DNA of 58,433 nucleotides. Source: an uncultured Alphaproteobacteria bacterium (lineage in GTDB: Bacteria; Pseudomonadota; Alphaproteobacteria; HIMB59; GCA-002718135). The position numbers were made by a program, and so were the translations under genes. Location of the stretch: the NCBI GenBank assembly GCA_902511405.1, contig CABXEZ010000006.1, positions 1-58,433 of the forward strand, written 5' to 3'. Positions 38,478-47,661 of the stretch are shown in pieces. How positions within the stretch are numbered: the stretch's first letter is position 1; each line of letters begins with the position of its first letter. Under the pieces are notes generated by a model. That model had not been told where the DNA came from. It made no database searches and saw nothing but the letters and a program-made list of their open reading frames with translations.

Positions 38478-40027
38478 TATAAATTAATCTCCTTTTTAGA
38501 AGTAAATGAAACGTAAAAGTGAACTAATAGATTGGTAAGCATAAGTGCAGTAAACATAGAAGCAATTACACCTAAAGACAAAGTAATAGAAAATCCTTTT
38601 ATTGGACCTGATCCAAATACAAATAACAATAATGAGGCAATTAAAGTTGTAATATTTGCATCTAAAATAGTTGAGAGTGCCCTATCAAACCCTTTTTTGA
38701 TAGTTTCATAAATTTTTTTATTTTTAACGCTCTCTTCTTTTATTCTTTCAAAAATTAAAACGTTAGCATCAACTGCCATACCAATAGTAAGAACAATCCC
38801 TGCTATACCAGGAAGTGTCAAAGTAGCTCCAATAGTTCCTAATAAAGATACAATTATAAAAAGATTGGCAATAAGTGAGATATTAGCAATTACGCCAAAA
38901 GATCCATAAATAAGTATCATAAAAATACAAACAAGTATCATTCCAATTAATGATGCAATTTTACCTGCAGCAATAGAATCAGCTCCTAAGCCAGGACCTA
39001 CTGAACGTTCTTCAACAATCTCAAGTGGGGCAGGCAAAGCACCTGCTCTTAATAAAACAGCAAGATCTGCTGCTTCTTGTGAAGTGAAATTTCCAGTTAT
39101 AATACCTGAACCACCAGTTATAGCAGAATTAATAACAGGTGCAGTGATAACAACACCGTCTAAGACTACTGCAAATCTTTTTCCAATATTTTCTGAAGTA
39201 GCTTTACCAAATTTTTGAGCACCAGTTGTATCAAACCTGAAAGAAACTGCGTGACCTTCAGTTGGATCAAATGATGCATTTGCATCTATTAAATTTTCAC
39301 CTCCAACCCTTGATTTCTTCTCTAATAAATATTTTACCTCTTCATTATTAATATCTGAAACAATCATTTTTCCAAATGGAGCAATATTTAGAGACAATGA
39401 TTTTGAGTCATCATCATCAACCATGTGGAAATTTAACTTTGCAGTTTTACCTAATAGATCTTTGATCCTTTCTGGGTTTTTAACACCAGGTAATTGAAGA
39501 AGTATTCTCTCACTTCCAGATCGCTGAATTAAAGGTTCTTTTGTACCAGATTCATCTATTCTTTTTCTTACAATTTCTAAAGATTGTTTAATTGCAGAAT
39601 CTTTAATGGATTTTCTATATAATTGATCAATTGAAATAGAAGCAATATTATTTTTAACAGTAAACTTAACCGAGCGGTAATTTTGTAAAAATGAACTTCT
39701 TATTTCATCAAGCTTTTCTTCAGAGTCAAACCGAACCTTAAGCTTTTCATCAATTCTTTCAATGTTATTGATTTTAACTCTATTTTCTCTTGCAATAATT
39801 CTAACAGTGTCACTAAAATTCTCAAACTCTTCTTCAATTAAAACATCTGTTTGAACTTCAAGAAGTAGATATGATCCACCTTGAAGATCTAAACCCAGGT
39901 TTAAACGATTGTCTAGATACCAGTTTCCAGTATCTTCTTGATATAATATTGATGGAATAGCAAAAACCACTCCTAAAGATACTAAAATAAAAACTATAAA
40001 AATCTTCCATAAAGGATAATTTTTCAT
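38477..40027 (-). CDS. secD: Protein translocase subunit SecD
   Basis: A 516-residue partner of SecF. Helix 1 (7-27), then LGLDLQGGSYLLLEV, the large periplasmic P1 domain with RKRIDESGTKEPLIQRSG and RILLQLPGV, then five helices starting near residue 345 with GIVLTIGMAVDANVLIFERIKEE and GPIKGFSITLSLGVIASMFTALMLTN. Second gene of yajC-secD-secF, 6 bases after yajC. Confidence 0.95.
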   Translation of the reverse strand: MKNYPLWKIFIVFILVSLGVVFAIPSILYQEDTGNWYLDNRLNLGLDLQGGSYLLLEVQTDVLIEEEFENFSDTVRIIARENRVKINNIERIDEKLKVRFDSEEKLDEIRSSFLQNYRSVKFTVKNNIASISIDQLYRKSIKDSAIKQSLEIVRKRIDESGTKEPLIQRSGSERILLQLPGVKNPERIKDLLGKTAKLNFHMVDDDDSKSLSLNIAPFGKMIVSDINNEEVKYLLEKKSRVGGENLIDANASFDPTEGHAVSFRFDTTGAQKFGKATSENIGKRFAVVLDGVVITAPVINSAITGGSGIITGNFTSQEAADLAVLLRAGALPAPLEIVEERSVGPGLGADSIAAGKIASLIGMILVCIFMILIYGSFGVIANISLIANLFIIVSLLGTIGATLTLPGIAGIVLTIGMAVDANVLIFERIKEESVKNKKIYETIKKGFDRALSTILDANITTLIASLLLFVFGSGPIKGFSITLSLGVIASMFTALMLTNLLVHFYVSFTSKKEINL

Positions 40028-40033
40028 AATTAT

Positions 40034-40384
40034 TTATTTTTTATTACCTAATAGACCTGAAAATAATCCACCTTTTTTTTCATTTTGATTTTCTTTTGTA
40101 GGTTTTTTTTTATCTGGTTCAGTTGAAGTATATAAATCTGCGACCATTCCAGGCGCTATTTTTATCTCAACATTTTCTGAAACTTGAACTTGCAATTCTC
40201 TATTATCTGCAACTTTATTCACTGTTCCAATTATTCCACCAGAAGTTATGATTTTATCACCTCTACGTAAGTTATTTAACATTTCACGATGTGCTTTAAC
40301 CTTTTTTTGCTGAGGTCGTATTAACAAGATATAAAAAACACCAAAAATCAAAATTAATGGTAGAAAAGCGCCGATAGATTCCAT
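40034..40384 (-). CDS. yajC: Preprotein translocase accessory subunit YajC
   Basis: A 116-residue protein with one N-terminal membrane helix (residues 5-22), the family marker FYILLIRPQQKKVKAHREML, then LRRGDKIITSGGIIGTVNKV and a lysine-rich tail. It associates with SecDF. First gene of the yajC-secD-secF unit; divergent from the DUF815 ATPase, with 76 bases between the starts holding both promoters. Confidence 0.95.
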   Translation of the reverse strand: MESIGAFLPLILIFGVFYILLIRPQQKKVKAHREMLNNLRRGDKIITSGGIIGTVNKVADNRELQVQVSENVEIKIAPGMVADLYTSTEPDKKKPTKENQNEKKGGLFSGLLGNKK

Positions 40385-40460
40385 AATTTCCCTTGATTAT
40401 TAAATTGAGTGATTTCTTATACTGTGTAAAAGAAAAAAGCAATTAAACTAAGAAAAATAC

Positions 40461-41264
40461 ATGTTTTTAAAAAACTATTTTTTTAAAGAAAAAATAAAGC
40501 AAAACTCTTACTTTATTTGGAACAGTAAAAAGAAAAATATTGAAACTATCAAGCAATTCAAACCTCTGGATTTAAAACTAATTATTGGAGTGGATAGTCA
40601 GAAAGAAATACTCTTAAAAAATACAATAAATTTTGCTGAAGGAAATTTTACTAATAATGCGTTACTATGGGGCGCAAGAGGCAACGGTAAGAGTTCTTTA
40701 ATCAAATCTGTTTTTCATAAAATCTTAATTTCATATAAAAAATTAAATCTTATACAGTTAAATAAAAATGATATTTTTGATATTGAATATATTTATTCAA
40801 TTTTAGGAAAATATAATCATTTTAGATTCATTATTTTTATTGATGACTTATCTTTTGAAAAAATTGATAGTGATTATAAAATTATTAAATCTACATTAGA
40901 TGGAAGTATACAAAACCAACCGACAAATATTTTGTTATATGTTTCTTCAAATAGAAGACATCTTATGCCAAGAGACATGATTGATAATGAAAGATCATCA
41001 GCAATACATACAGATGAGAGTGTTGAAGAAAAAATAAGTCTTAGCGATAGGTTTGGTTTATGGATTGGTTTTCATAAATTATCACAGATAGATTATCTAA
41101 AAATAATTGAAACTTACTGTAACCATTATGATATTGATTATAATGAAGAAATTAATAAAAAAGCAATTCAGTGGAGTCTCCAAAGAGGTAATAGAACAGG
41201 AAGAACTGCATGGCAATTCATACTAAGCACTGCTTCTGATCAAAATTTAAAAATTAAAATTTAA
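40461..41264 (+). CDS. DUF815 AAA-type ATPase
   Basis: A 267-residue P-loop ATPase. Walker A NALLWGARGNGKSSLIK (around residues 72-88), Walker B FIIFIDDLSFE (near 130), and the conserved YVSSNRRHLMPRDM...SLSDRFGLWIGFHKLSQIDYL region identify DUF815. Genes of this family sit beside yajC-secDF in many alphaproteobacteria, as here. Function is unknown; it is probably a cytoplasmic remodelling ATPase. It converges with the FKBP gene 10 bases later. Confidence 0.88.
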   Translation: MFLKNYFFKEKIKQNSYFIWNSKKKNIETIKQFKPLDLKLIIGVDSQKEILLKNTINFAEGNFTNNALLWGARGNGKSSLIKSVFHKILISYKKLNLIQLNKNDIFDIEYIYSILGKYNHFRFIIFIDDLSFEKIDSDYKIIKSTLDGSIQNQPTNILLYVSSNRRHLMPRDMIDNERSSAIHTDESVEEKISLSDRFGLWIGFHKLSQIDYLKIIETYCNHYDIDYNEEINKKAIQWSLQRGNRTGRTAWQFILSTASDQNLKIKI

Positions 41265-41274
41265 AATTTAAAAT

Positions 41275-41997
41275 CTATTTTTTTAAAAGTTTATAATTTT
41301 CTTTTATTAATTGTTGAATCCCACCTTTTAAAGCATACATATTTTTAGCATTTAATTGTTCCACAAAACCATTCGCTAACATCGAAGCTATCTCACCATC
41401 ATTACTTATAAAAACGATATTATCTTCCAATGAGACAAGTTCTCTAAAAGTTTCCATAAATTCTGGAACAAAATTACCATAAATATCAAATGCTGTTATT
41501 TCTAATGATCCAGGAATTATACCTGTATTATCTCTGTCCTTCTTGGTGCGAATATCAATAAACTTATAATCATCATCTTGTAAGATTTTAATCTCTTCAG
41601 CTTTTACAAAACCATAACCTGGATCTTGAACAGCAACTAACTCAACATCAAATGTCAACGTAGCGTTTGGAGGAATTAGATCTCCAGCACCTCTTTCACC
41701 GTATGCTAACTCGGGAGGAATAATCAATGTTCTTTTGCCCCCAACCTTCATACCTATTAGTCCAGTTTCCCATCCTTCAATTACTTGTCTTAAACCTATT
41801 TGAAAACTAAAAGGCTCTCCCCTATCATAACTACTATCAAATTTAGTACCGTCTTGAAGTTTGCCCGTGTAATGAACTTGAATTTTTGAATGTTTAATAA
41901 TTTCAGCACCCTCTCCCTCAATAATATTATTAATTTGAAGCCCGTCTGCCATGACATTTTGAGTAATAAATATTATAATAAATAAAATTCTTTTCAT
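41275..41997 (-). CDS. Secreted FKBP-type prolyl isomerase fused to a rhodanese-like domain
   Basis: A 240-residue protein. Signal peptide 1-17 (ends VMA). Residues about 22-123 are a complete FKBP domain ([60 protein letters not shown]). Residues about 131-235 resemble a rhodanese domain ([48 protein letters not shown]). The active-site cysteine of rhodaneses would fall at Ser198, so sulfur transfer is not expected; the domain may bind substrates instead. A periplasmic folding role is likely. It overlaps the DMT gene upstream by 4 bases. Confidence 0.85.
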   Translation of the reverse strand: MKRILFIIIFITQNVMADGLQINNIIEGEGAEIIKHSKIQVHYTGKLQDGTKFDSSYDRGEPFSFQIGLRQVIEGWETGLIGMKVGGKRTLIIPPELAYGERGAGDLIPPNATLTFDVELVAVQDPGYGFVKAEEIKILQDDDYKFIDIRTKKDRDNTGIIPGSLEITAFDIYGNFVPEFMETFRELVSLEDNIVFISNDGEIASMLANGFVEQLNAKNMYALKGGIQQLIKENYKLLKK

Positions 41998-42881
41998 ATT
42001 TGCCTTCGGTTAATTTTAATCTTGTTGATTTTTTTTCCTAACTTAGCTTCTCTATAAATAATATAATAAGTTGAAATAACAATAACTATACTTCCAATAA
42101 TCACATATCTATCAGGATAATCATTGAAGAAAATAAGGCCGAAAGTAATTGCCCAAATAATTGCAGTATAGTCAAATGGTTGCAAAAGATTAACTGTAGA
42201 TAATCTATAAGCATTTGTTAATAATATCTGGGCTATACCTCCGCAAAAACCCATGCCAATTAAAATCAGCCATAAATTTAATGAGGGTTGTTGCCAATTG
42301 AATATGACAAATGGAAAGTAAATTAGTGCAACAAAAAAATGAAGATAAAAACTACATGTTGGTGGAGTATCATAACTTAATAATTTCTTCATTATGATAA
42401 CTGCGAAAGATAGGGCAACAGCACCAAGTAAAGGTAATAATGAAAAATAACTAAACAAAGAAGTGCCTGGCCTAAAAACAATTAAGACACCTATAAAGCC
42501 AAAAAAAATTGCGATCCATCTACGAACTCCAACTTTCTCATCTAAAATAAATATCGCTAAGATAGTAATAATCATAATACTTGCAAAACTTATCGAAGAT
42601 ACATCTGCTAGAGGCAGAACACCAAAAGCTTTAAAAAAACTAAACATCGCTAAACAAGCAATTACCGCTCTTAATAAATGTAAATTAATTTTTGAAGTTT
42701 TTAAAGGTGCTTTTGTTATAACAACCATAATTAAAACTGGAAATAAGCCGAAAAAACATCTGAAAAAAACAATGTGGAAAGTATCAAAGTCCGATGAAAG
42801 TTTTTTTATTAACACATCCATTAATACAAAAAAAATAACTGATAATACCTTAAGTGATATAGCTATATAATTACTTCTCAT
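41994..42881 (-). CDS. DMT-superfamily transporter, EamA family
   Basis: A 295-residue membrane protein with ten predicted helices in two EamA repeats. [49 protein letters not shown] and [21 protein letters not shown] are typical of the RhaT/EamA drug-metabolite group. A lysine-rich tail ([14 protein letters not shown]) lies in the cytoplasm. It is second in a three-gene run: it starts at the base where the preceding DMT gene ends, and overlaps the FKBP-rhodanese gene by 4. Substrate unknown. Confidence 0.88.
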   Translation of the reverse strand: MRSNYIAISLKVLSVIFFVLMDVLIKKLSSDFDTFHIVFFRCFFGLFPVLIMVVITKAPLKTSKINLHLLRAVIACLAMFSFFKAFGVLPLADVSSISFASIMIITILAIFILDEKVGVRRWIAIFFGFIGVLIVFRPGTSLFSYFSLLPLLGAVALSFAVIIMKKLLSYDTPPTCSFYLHFFVALIYFPFVIFNWQQPSLNLWLILIGMGFCGGIAQILLTNAYRLSTVNLLQPFDYTAIIWAITFGLIFFNDYPDRYVIIGSIVIVISTYYIIYREAKLGKKINKIKINRRQI

Positions 42882-43747
42882 TAACTTGCCTTAATTGTCC
42901 AGGAATTGAGACAAAGCCACTTAATACAATTAAAAATGCCCCAAAAAAGAGCGTAAGAATTTAAAAATTCATTAAAAAAATAAAAACCAACAATTGAAGA
43001 CCACACTATTTGTAAATAAACCAAACAAAATATTGAAGCATAATATTTTTGAGCTTCTTTAAAAGCAAAAGTTGATAAAAAGATTGCTAAATTTATTAAT
43101 ATTGAAGCCAAAGAAATAAATACAAATATTTCTAAATTAATTTTTAATGGATCATAAAAAAATAAAATAAATGATATTATATGAACTGTAAGTCCGCCAT
43201 ATATAAAAAATCCGATAGCTGTTGTTACATTATTAAACTTATTTACAATTGTTGTTGTTGAAGTAATCAATACAACACCAAGCAGAGTGACTAAAAAATA
43301 AATATTAAAGTTTTCAAAACCAGGTTGCACAACAAGCAAAACACCAGTGAAACCAATTGCTAGTGAAAAATAAATAAATTTATTTAATTTTTCTTTTAAA
43401 AAAATATAAGCAAATACCGCAGCTATCAAGGGCGCAGCCATATTTAATGTTGTGAATTCTGGCAAGCTTATATGTTTTAATGAAATAAAGGTAATAAAAG
43501 GCATTGGAGCAAATGTAATTGACCTAAAAATGACAACATAATAATTTGAACTTACTATATGTTTTTTTAAATCTCCTTTAAAAAAAAGGAAAGCTGGAAC
43601 AGTTAAGTATGAAGGTGAGCCATAAAATATAAAATGATAAAACTGAATATTGATCGAAGATAGGTAATTAATAATAGCATCATTTAATACAAAAAATATC
43701 CCTGCTATTAATAAAGCTGAAGAAGCAAGTATGATATTTTTTGACAT
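42881..43747 (-). CDS. DMT-superfamily transporter, EamA family
   Basis: A 288-residue membrane protein with ten predicted helices. HIVSSNYYVVIFRSITFAPM, FAYIFLKEKLNKFIYFSLAIGFTGVLLVVQPG and IVWSSIVGFYFFNEFLNSY mark the two EamA repeats. The C-terminus ends in a less typical NCIKWLCLNSWTIKAS. It overlaps the next DMT gene by one base. Two unlike EamA proteins encoded back to back may form a heterodimer, as known for some paired small DMT exporters, but at this size each could work alone. Confidence 0.87.
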   Translation of the reverse strand: MSKNIILASSALLIAGIFFVLNDAIINYLSSINIQFYHFIFYGSPSYLTVPAFLFFKGDLKKHIVSSNYYVVIFRSITFAPMPFITFISLKHISLPEFTTLNMAAPLIAAVFAYIFLKEKLNKFIYFSLAIGFTGVLLVVQPGFENFNIYFLVTLLGVVLITSTTTIVNKFNNVTTAIGFFIYGGLTVHIISFILFFYDPLKINLEIFVFISLASILINLAIFLSTFAFKEAQKYYASIFCLVYLQIVWSSIVGFYFFNEFLNSYALFWGIFNCIKWLCLNSWTIKAS

Positions 43748-43807
43748 AATTTCAAATTTAAAGATTGTATCTACAAATATTGTTCTTATATTTATAAATG
43801 TAGGACA

Positions 43808-44107
43808 ATGAATAACAGTGAAATTAAAACTTATAGATTAATAATTAAAGGTAAAGTCCAAAATGTTGGATTTAGACACTGGTTTAGCGATTTAGCAATT
43901 TCGTTAGGTTTGAATGGATATGTTCAAAATAAAGAGAGCAAAGATGAAGTTGAAGCTATCATTCAGGGAAATATGCAATCAATACTCTCTATTACAGAAA
44001 AATCAAAAACTGGTCCTGAATTAGCTTTAGTTGAAGGGGTAATACCTAACAATATTATCAGTAATGTAACCTACTCTGGTTTTATTGTTAAATACGAAAC
44101 TAATTAA
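43808..44107 (+). CDS. acyP: Acylphosphatase
   Basis: A 99-residue alpha/beta enzyme that hydrolyses acyl phosphates. The conserved loop is IIKGKVQNVGFRHWFSDLA with the phosphate-binding arginine R25-equivalent, and the catalytic asparagine is in GLNGYVQNKESKDEVEA. The usual VQG is VQN here. It is divergent from the DMT gene (60 bases) and its 3' end overlaps the convergent aminotransferase gene by 8 bases. Confidence 0.92.
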   Translation: MNNSEIKTYRLIIKGKVQNVGFRHWFSDLAISLGLNGYVQNKESKDEVEAIIQGNMQSILSITEKSKTGPELALVEGVIPNNIISNVTYSGFIVKYETN

Positions 44108-45434
44108 ATGCTTGTTTTAAAGTACTGTGTAAGCTGTCAAACATTTCGTCAATTTGTTTTTTATTAATAATAAATTGAGGACATAAAACAATTGCCGGAC
44201 CTAAAGGTCTGCATATTAAACCGTTATCAATAGACATATTAGCTACTTTATCACCCATATTTAAATGGCCCTCAAAAGGCTCTTTTGTTTCTTTATTTTT
44301 AACCATTTCTAAAGCGGCCATAAGACCAATACCTCTGGTTTCACCTATGTGTTCATATTGGTTAAATTCTTGAAGTCTTTCATGAAAATAAGGAGATACA
44401 TTCTTTACGTTTTCTAACAAACCTTCGTTAATAATTACATCAATAGCCTTTAATGCTATTGCACAACCAACAGGATGGCCTCCTGCTGTAAAACCGTGCG
44501 GAAATTCTTCAGCATCTTCAGAAATGGAGGTAAATTCATCTGCAAATCCTTTACTTACAATAACTGCTCCCATTGGAAAGTATCCAGCAGTTAAACATTT
44601 TGATGAAATAATTATATCTGGTTTAATATTATAAGTTTCACACCCCCATAAATTACCAGTTCTCCCAAAGCCACATATTACTTCATCAGCAACAAGAGGT
44701 ATGTTATGTTTTTTTAAAATAGGTTGAATTAAGTCAAAATAATTTTTAGATGGAGGAATAACGCCCCCTGCTCCTTGAACAGGCTCAGCAACAAATCCTG
44801 CTATTGTTTCAGCACCTTCTTTCAATATAAGTTCTTCTAAATTATTTGCCATTCTTTTAGAAAAGTCATCTTCAGTTTCATCTTCTTTCCCAAATTTCCA
44901 ATAGTGAGGACAATCAGCATGAATGAAACCATCAAGGGGTAGTTGAAATTCTCCATTATAAGGTTTGCCTGTCATTGAAGCGGCGCCCAAAGTTACACCA
45001 TGATAGCCATTAATTCTTGTAATTATTTTTCTTTTTTGAGGATTTCCTTTTCTTGCATTTAACATCCATAACATTTTAATCATGGTATCATTTGCTTCAG
45101 AGCCAGAATTACAGAAGAAAACTCTACCATCATCAAATGGTGAAACTTCTATAATCTTATCAGATAATTCTAGAGTTTCCTCAGGCAATCTTCCAAATAA
45201 AGAATGGTACCCTGCAAATTTAGCATATTGTTTTTGTGCGACCTCTATTAAGCCCGGATGATCAAAACCTGCACAAGCATTCCATAAACCAGAATTAGCA
45301 TCTAAATATTTTTTATTATAAATATCATAAACATAAATACCTTTCCCATGTGAAATTACAACGGGACCCCTTTCGTTAAGAGTTTTTAGATCAGTAAAAC
45401 CATAAAGATGGTGTGAATGATTGGATTTAAGCAT
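44100..45434 (-). CDS. Class III aminotransferase (omega-amino acid:pyruvate type)
   Basis: A 444-residue PLP-dependent enzyme. FFCNSGSEANDTMIKMLW binds the PLP phosphate, INGYHGVTLGAASMTG stacks on the cofactor, VADEVICGFGRTGNLWG contains the PLP-binding aspartate, and the Schiff-base lysine is in IISSKCLTAGYFPMGAV. N-terminal SGLWNACAGFDHPGL and FGRLPEETLELSDKI resemble beta-alanine/putrescine/taurine:pyruvate aminotransferases. The amine donor is not certain. It is divergent from a DMT gene 27 bases away. Confidence 0.9.
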   Translation of the reverse strand: MLKSNHSHHLYGFTDLKTLNERGPVVISHGKGIYVYDIYNKKYLDANSGLWNACAGFDHPGLIEVAQKQYAKFAGYHSLFGRLPEETLELSDKIIEVSPFDDGRVFFCNSGSEANDTMIKMLWMLNARKGNPQKRKIITRINGYHGVTLGAASMTGKPYNGEFQLPLDGFIHADCPHYWKFGKEDETEDDFSKRMANNLEELILKEGAETIAGFVAEPVQGAGGVIPPSKNYFDLIQPILKKHNIPLVADEVICGFGRTGNLWGCETYNIKPDIIISSKCLTAGYFPMGAVIVSKGFADEFTSISEDAEEFPHGFTAGGHPVGCAIALKAIDVIINEGLLENVKNVSPYFHERLQEFNQYEHIGETRGIGLMAALEMVKNKETKEPFEGHLNMGDKVANMSIDNGLICRPLGPAIVLCPQFIINKKQIDEMFDSLHSTLKQAFN

Positions 45435-45461
45435 TATAGAGACTAAATATTTTTTTTTATA

Positions 45462-46355
45462 ATGAAACGCAAGTATATTTTATCAGCAGGTTTAATAGGC
45501 ATCATATTTATGATGTTGGGACAATTATCTTTTTCTATAAATGACACTTTGGTGAAAGAAATCGTCATTGACTCATCAAATAATATGTCGGTTATAAACA
45601 TAATCTTTCTAAGAGGGCTAATAACTACTTTTTTAATTCTTATGTTTTTAGTTTTCTATGAGAAAAAAAACATAGTAAATATTATAAAGATAAAAAAGTA
45701 TCATCAAAGAGGGATTTATGAAGTCTTAACTGCAATATGTTTTTTTACAGGCTTGATTTTATTACCAGTTGCTGAAGTTTATACGTTGTTAATGACTAAT
45801 CCGTTTTTTGTAACCATTTTTGCATTTTTATTTTTAAAAGAAAAGGTAGGAGTGAGAAGATGGGGTGCAGTAGCGATAGGATTTATTGGAGTTATTTTTG
45901 TCGTAAATCCTCAAAATATTAGTTTTAATTATTTATATATTTTTCCAATTATTGCTGCAGTCTTCTTAACAATAAGAGATATTGCAACCAAAGGAATAGC
46001 AACTAAAACAAATAGTTTTGAAATTATATTCATAACCTCTATATTAATGACATTATTTTCTGGAGTTGGGTCTTTATTTTTTGAATTTACATTTAAGATT
46101 GAATACTTACCTAATCTATTTATCTCAAGTATATTTTTAACTATTGCCTATATCTTTTCTGTTCTTACAATATTTTATGCGCCACTATCACTAACTGCAT
46201 CAGCAAGATATTCAGTAATCGTATTTGGTATGATTTTTGGATACTTAGTATTAAATGAGATACCTTCAACAAACATGGTTATTGGCGCAACTATAATTAG
46301 TTTAAGCGGATTGTTTGTAATAAGAAGACAAAAAAAACTAGGTAGAATTGAATAA
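45462..46355 (+). CDS. DMT-superfamily transporter, EamA family
   Basis: A 297-residue membrane protein with ten predicted helices. [29 protein letters not shown] ends the first repeat, and ASARYSVIVFGMIFGYLVLNEIPS lies in the second. It closely resembles the EamA protein at 41994 in its VGVRRW loop. Divergent from the class III aminotransferase, it may move that enzyme's amine substrate or product (inference from adjacency). It converges with bcp 2 bases later. Confidence 0.88.
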   Translation: MKRKYILSAGLIGIIFMMLGQLSFSINDTLVKEIVIDSSNNMSVINIIFLRGLITTFLILMFLVFYEKKNIVNIIKIKKYHQRGIYEVLTAICFFTGLILLPVAEVYTLLMTNPFFVTIFAFLFLKEKVGVRRWGAVAIGFIGVIFVVNPQNISFNYLYIFPIIAAVFLTIRDIATKGIATKTNSFEIIFITSILMTLFSGVGSLFFEFTFKIEYLPNLFISSIFLTIAYIFSVLTIFYAPLSLTASARYSVIVFGMIFGYLVLNEIPSTNMVIGATIISLSGLFVIRRQKKLGRIE

Positions 46356-46357
46356 AC

Positions 46358-46807
46358 TTAAATTTTATTCTCTTTAATAAATGAAATGACTTCTTCTACG
46401 TGATCTTTAACTTTTACTTTTGACCAACTATGCAAGATTTTACCTTTTTTATCTAAAATAAATGTGGATCTATTAATACCAAAGTATTTCTTTCCATACA
46501 TTGATTTTTCAATCCATATCCCTAACTTTTCACATGCATCACTTAAGTCTGAACCTAGTTCATATTTAAGTTTATATTTATCAGAGAATTTTGTATTTTT
46601 TTCAACTGTGTCTTTAGATGCTCCAAAAACATCAAAGCCAAGTTTTTTAAAAGTTGTTAGTTTTTTTTGAAAATCTTGCACTTCAATTGAGCAACCACTT
46701 GTCATTGCTTTTGGGTAGAAAAATAGAACAGTTTTGTTATTTAATTTTGAAGTATCAAATACTGTATTGTCGGTAAGATTTAATTTAATTTTAATAGATT
46801 TGGTCAT
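46358..46807 (-). CDS. bcp: Thioredoxin-dependent peroxiredoxin, BCP/PrxQ family
   Basis: A 149-residue peroxidase. The peroxidatic cysteine is C39 in FYPKAMTSGCSIEVQDF. In typical BCP a resolving cysteine lies five residues on; here that position is Gln44, so this looks like a 1-Cys form, with C70-equivalent in SDACEKLG as a possible distant partner. FGINRSTFILDKKGKILHSW is the conserved C-terminal segment. It appears to be the last gene of a minus-strand run with the 45-residue membrane protein, SRAP and DUF4864 genes. Confidence 0.9.
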   Translation of the reverse strand: MTKSIKIKLNLTDNTVFDTSKLNNKTVLFFYPKAMTSGCSIEVQDFQKKLTTFKKLGFDVFGASKDTVEKNTKFSDKYKLKYELGSDLSDACEKLGIWIEKSMYGKKYFGINRSTFILDKKGKILHSWSKVKVKDHVEEVISFIKENKI

Positions 46808-46837
46808 AATTAATAAATAAATTGATTACTGGTATAA

Positions 46838-46975
46838 TTATTTCTTAGCAGTTGTGGCTAAAAGCAAAGGCACGATCATTACCAAGGTCATTAACACAGA
46901 AGGATTAAACAACCAATACAGTAAGCCAATAGAAAACATTAAAAGCCAAAATTCATTTTTTTTGAAAATATTCAT
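46838..46975 (-). CDS. 45-residue membrane protein
   Basis: Starting at ATG 46973-46975 the frame gives MNIFKKNEFWLLMFSIGLLY, then WLFNPSVLMTLVMIVPLLLA, ending TTAKK. Two hydrophobic stretches (about 9-23 and 28-41) flanked by lysines would span the membrane with both ends in the cytoplasm. The spacing fits an operon: 38 bases after the SRAP gene and 30 before bcp. There is no clear Shine-Dalgarno sequence. I do not recognise a family; evidence is the intact frame, the amphipathic layout and the otherwise unexplained gap. Confidence 0.55.
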   Translation of the reverse strand: MNIFKKNEFWLLMFSIGLLYWLFNPSVLMTLVMIVPLLLATTAKK

Positions 46976-47013
46976 TAGTTTGTATTAACAAAAATAAAAT
47001 AAATTTTCTATTA

Positions 47014-47661
47014 CTAATTTATGGTTGCAATACATTTTTCATCATTATTTTTTGGGCTATTTACATACTTTGAAACTTCAGTAAATTTTAAATCAACATC
47101 ATCAAAGTTGTTAAAGTCTAAATTGTCATCCTTAATCTCCAGATAATCTTGTGCTGAATTAGCGTTTAAAACTACCGGCATTCTGTCATGGATTTTATTT
47201 ACATTTGAATTTGCAGCTTTTGTAATAATTGAGAAAACTCTTCGTTTATCATCATTGTATTTTTCTTTTCTCCATACACCAGCAAAATAGATCAATTCAC
47301 CAGCGCCTAATTGAATGAAATAAGGTTTTTTTTCTCCTTCATTTTGACTCCACTCAAAGTAACCATTGGAAGGAATAATACATTTTCTTTTTATAAATGA
47401 GTCTCTGAAAAGAAGTTTAGAATTAATAGTTTCAATTCTGCTATTAATAACACTTTGATTATTTTGAGTTTTGCTATTTATAAAGTTATATCCCCAATTC
47501 GATGACAAGAGATAATTTTCAAATTTATAATTCAATATAATGTTAACATCTTGCCCAGGTGAGATATTGTAAGACTGAGTTAGATTAAAATCAGAATTAA
47601 TAACATTAAATATTTTTTTTAATTTATTGAGATTTTTATAGCTTGCAAATCTTCCACACAT
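47014..47661 (-). CDS. SRAP (HMCES/YedK) abasic-site protein
   Basis: A 215-residue protein that forms a thiazolidine crosslink with abasic sites in single-stranded DNA. The start is placed at the ATG 47659-47661 so that the catalytic cysteine becomes residue 2 (MCGRFA), essential in this family; an upstream in-frame ATG would spoil this. Also visible are YNISPGQDVNII, CIIPSNGYFEWSQ (catalytic Glu region) and IHDRMPVVL with the conserved His. It overlaps the DUF4864 stop by one base. Confidence 0.92.
   Translation of the reverse strand: MCGRFASYKNLNKLKKIFNVINSDFNLTQSYNISPGQDVNIILNYKFENYLLSSNWGYNFINSKTQNNQSVINSRIETINSKLLFRDSFIKRKCIIPSNGYFEWSQNEGEKKPYFIQLGAGELIYFAGVWRKEKYNDDKRRVFSIITKAANSNVNKIHDRMPVVLNANSAQDYLEIKDDNLDFNNFDDVDLKFTEVSKYVNSPKNNDEKCIATIN

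Noticed and set aside
42463-42870. A 135-codon open frame opposite an EamA transporter gene
   Set aside because: It is antisense to a well-supported gene, is rich in Ile/Lys from the complementary codons and has no family features.
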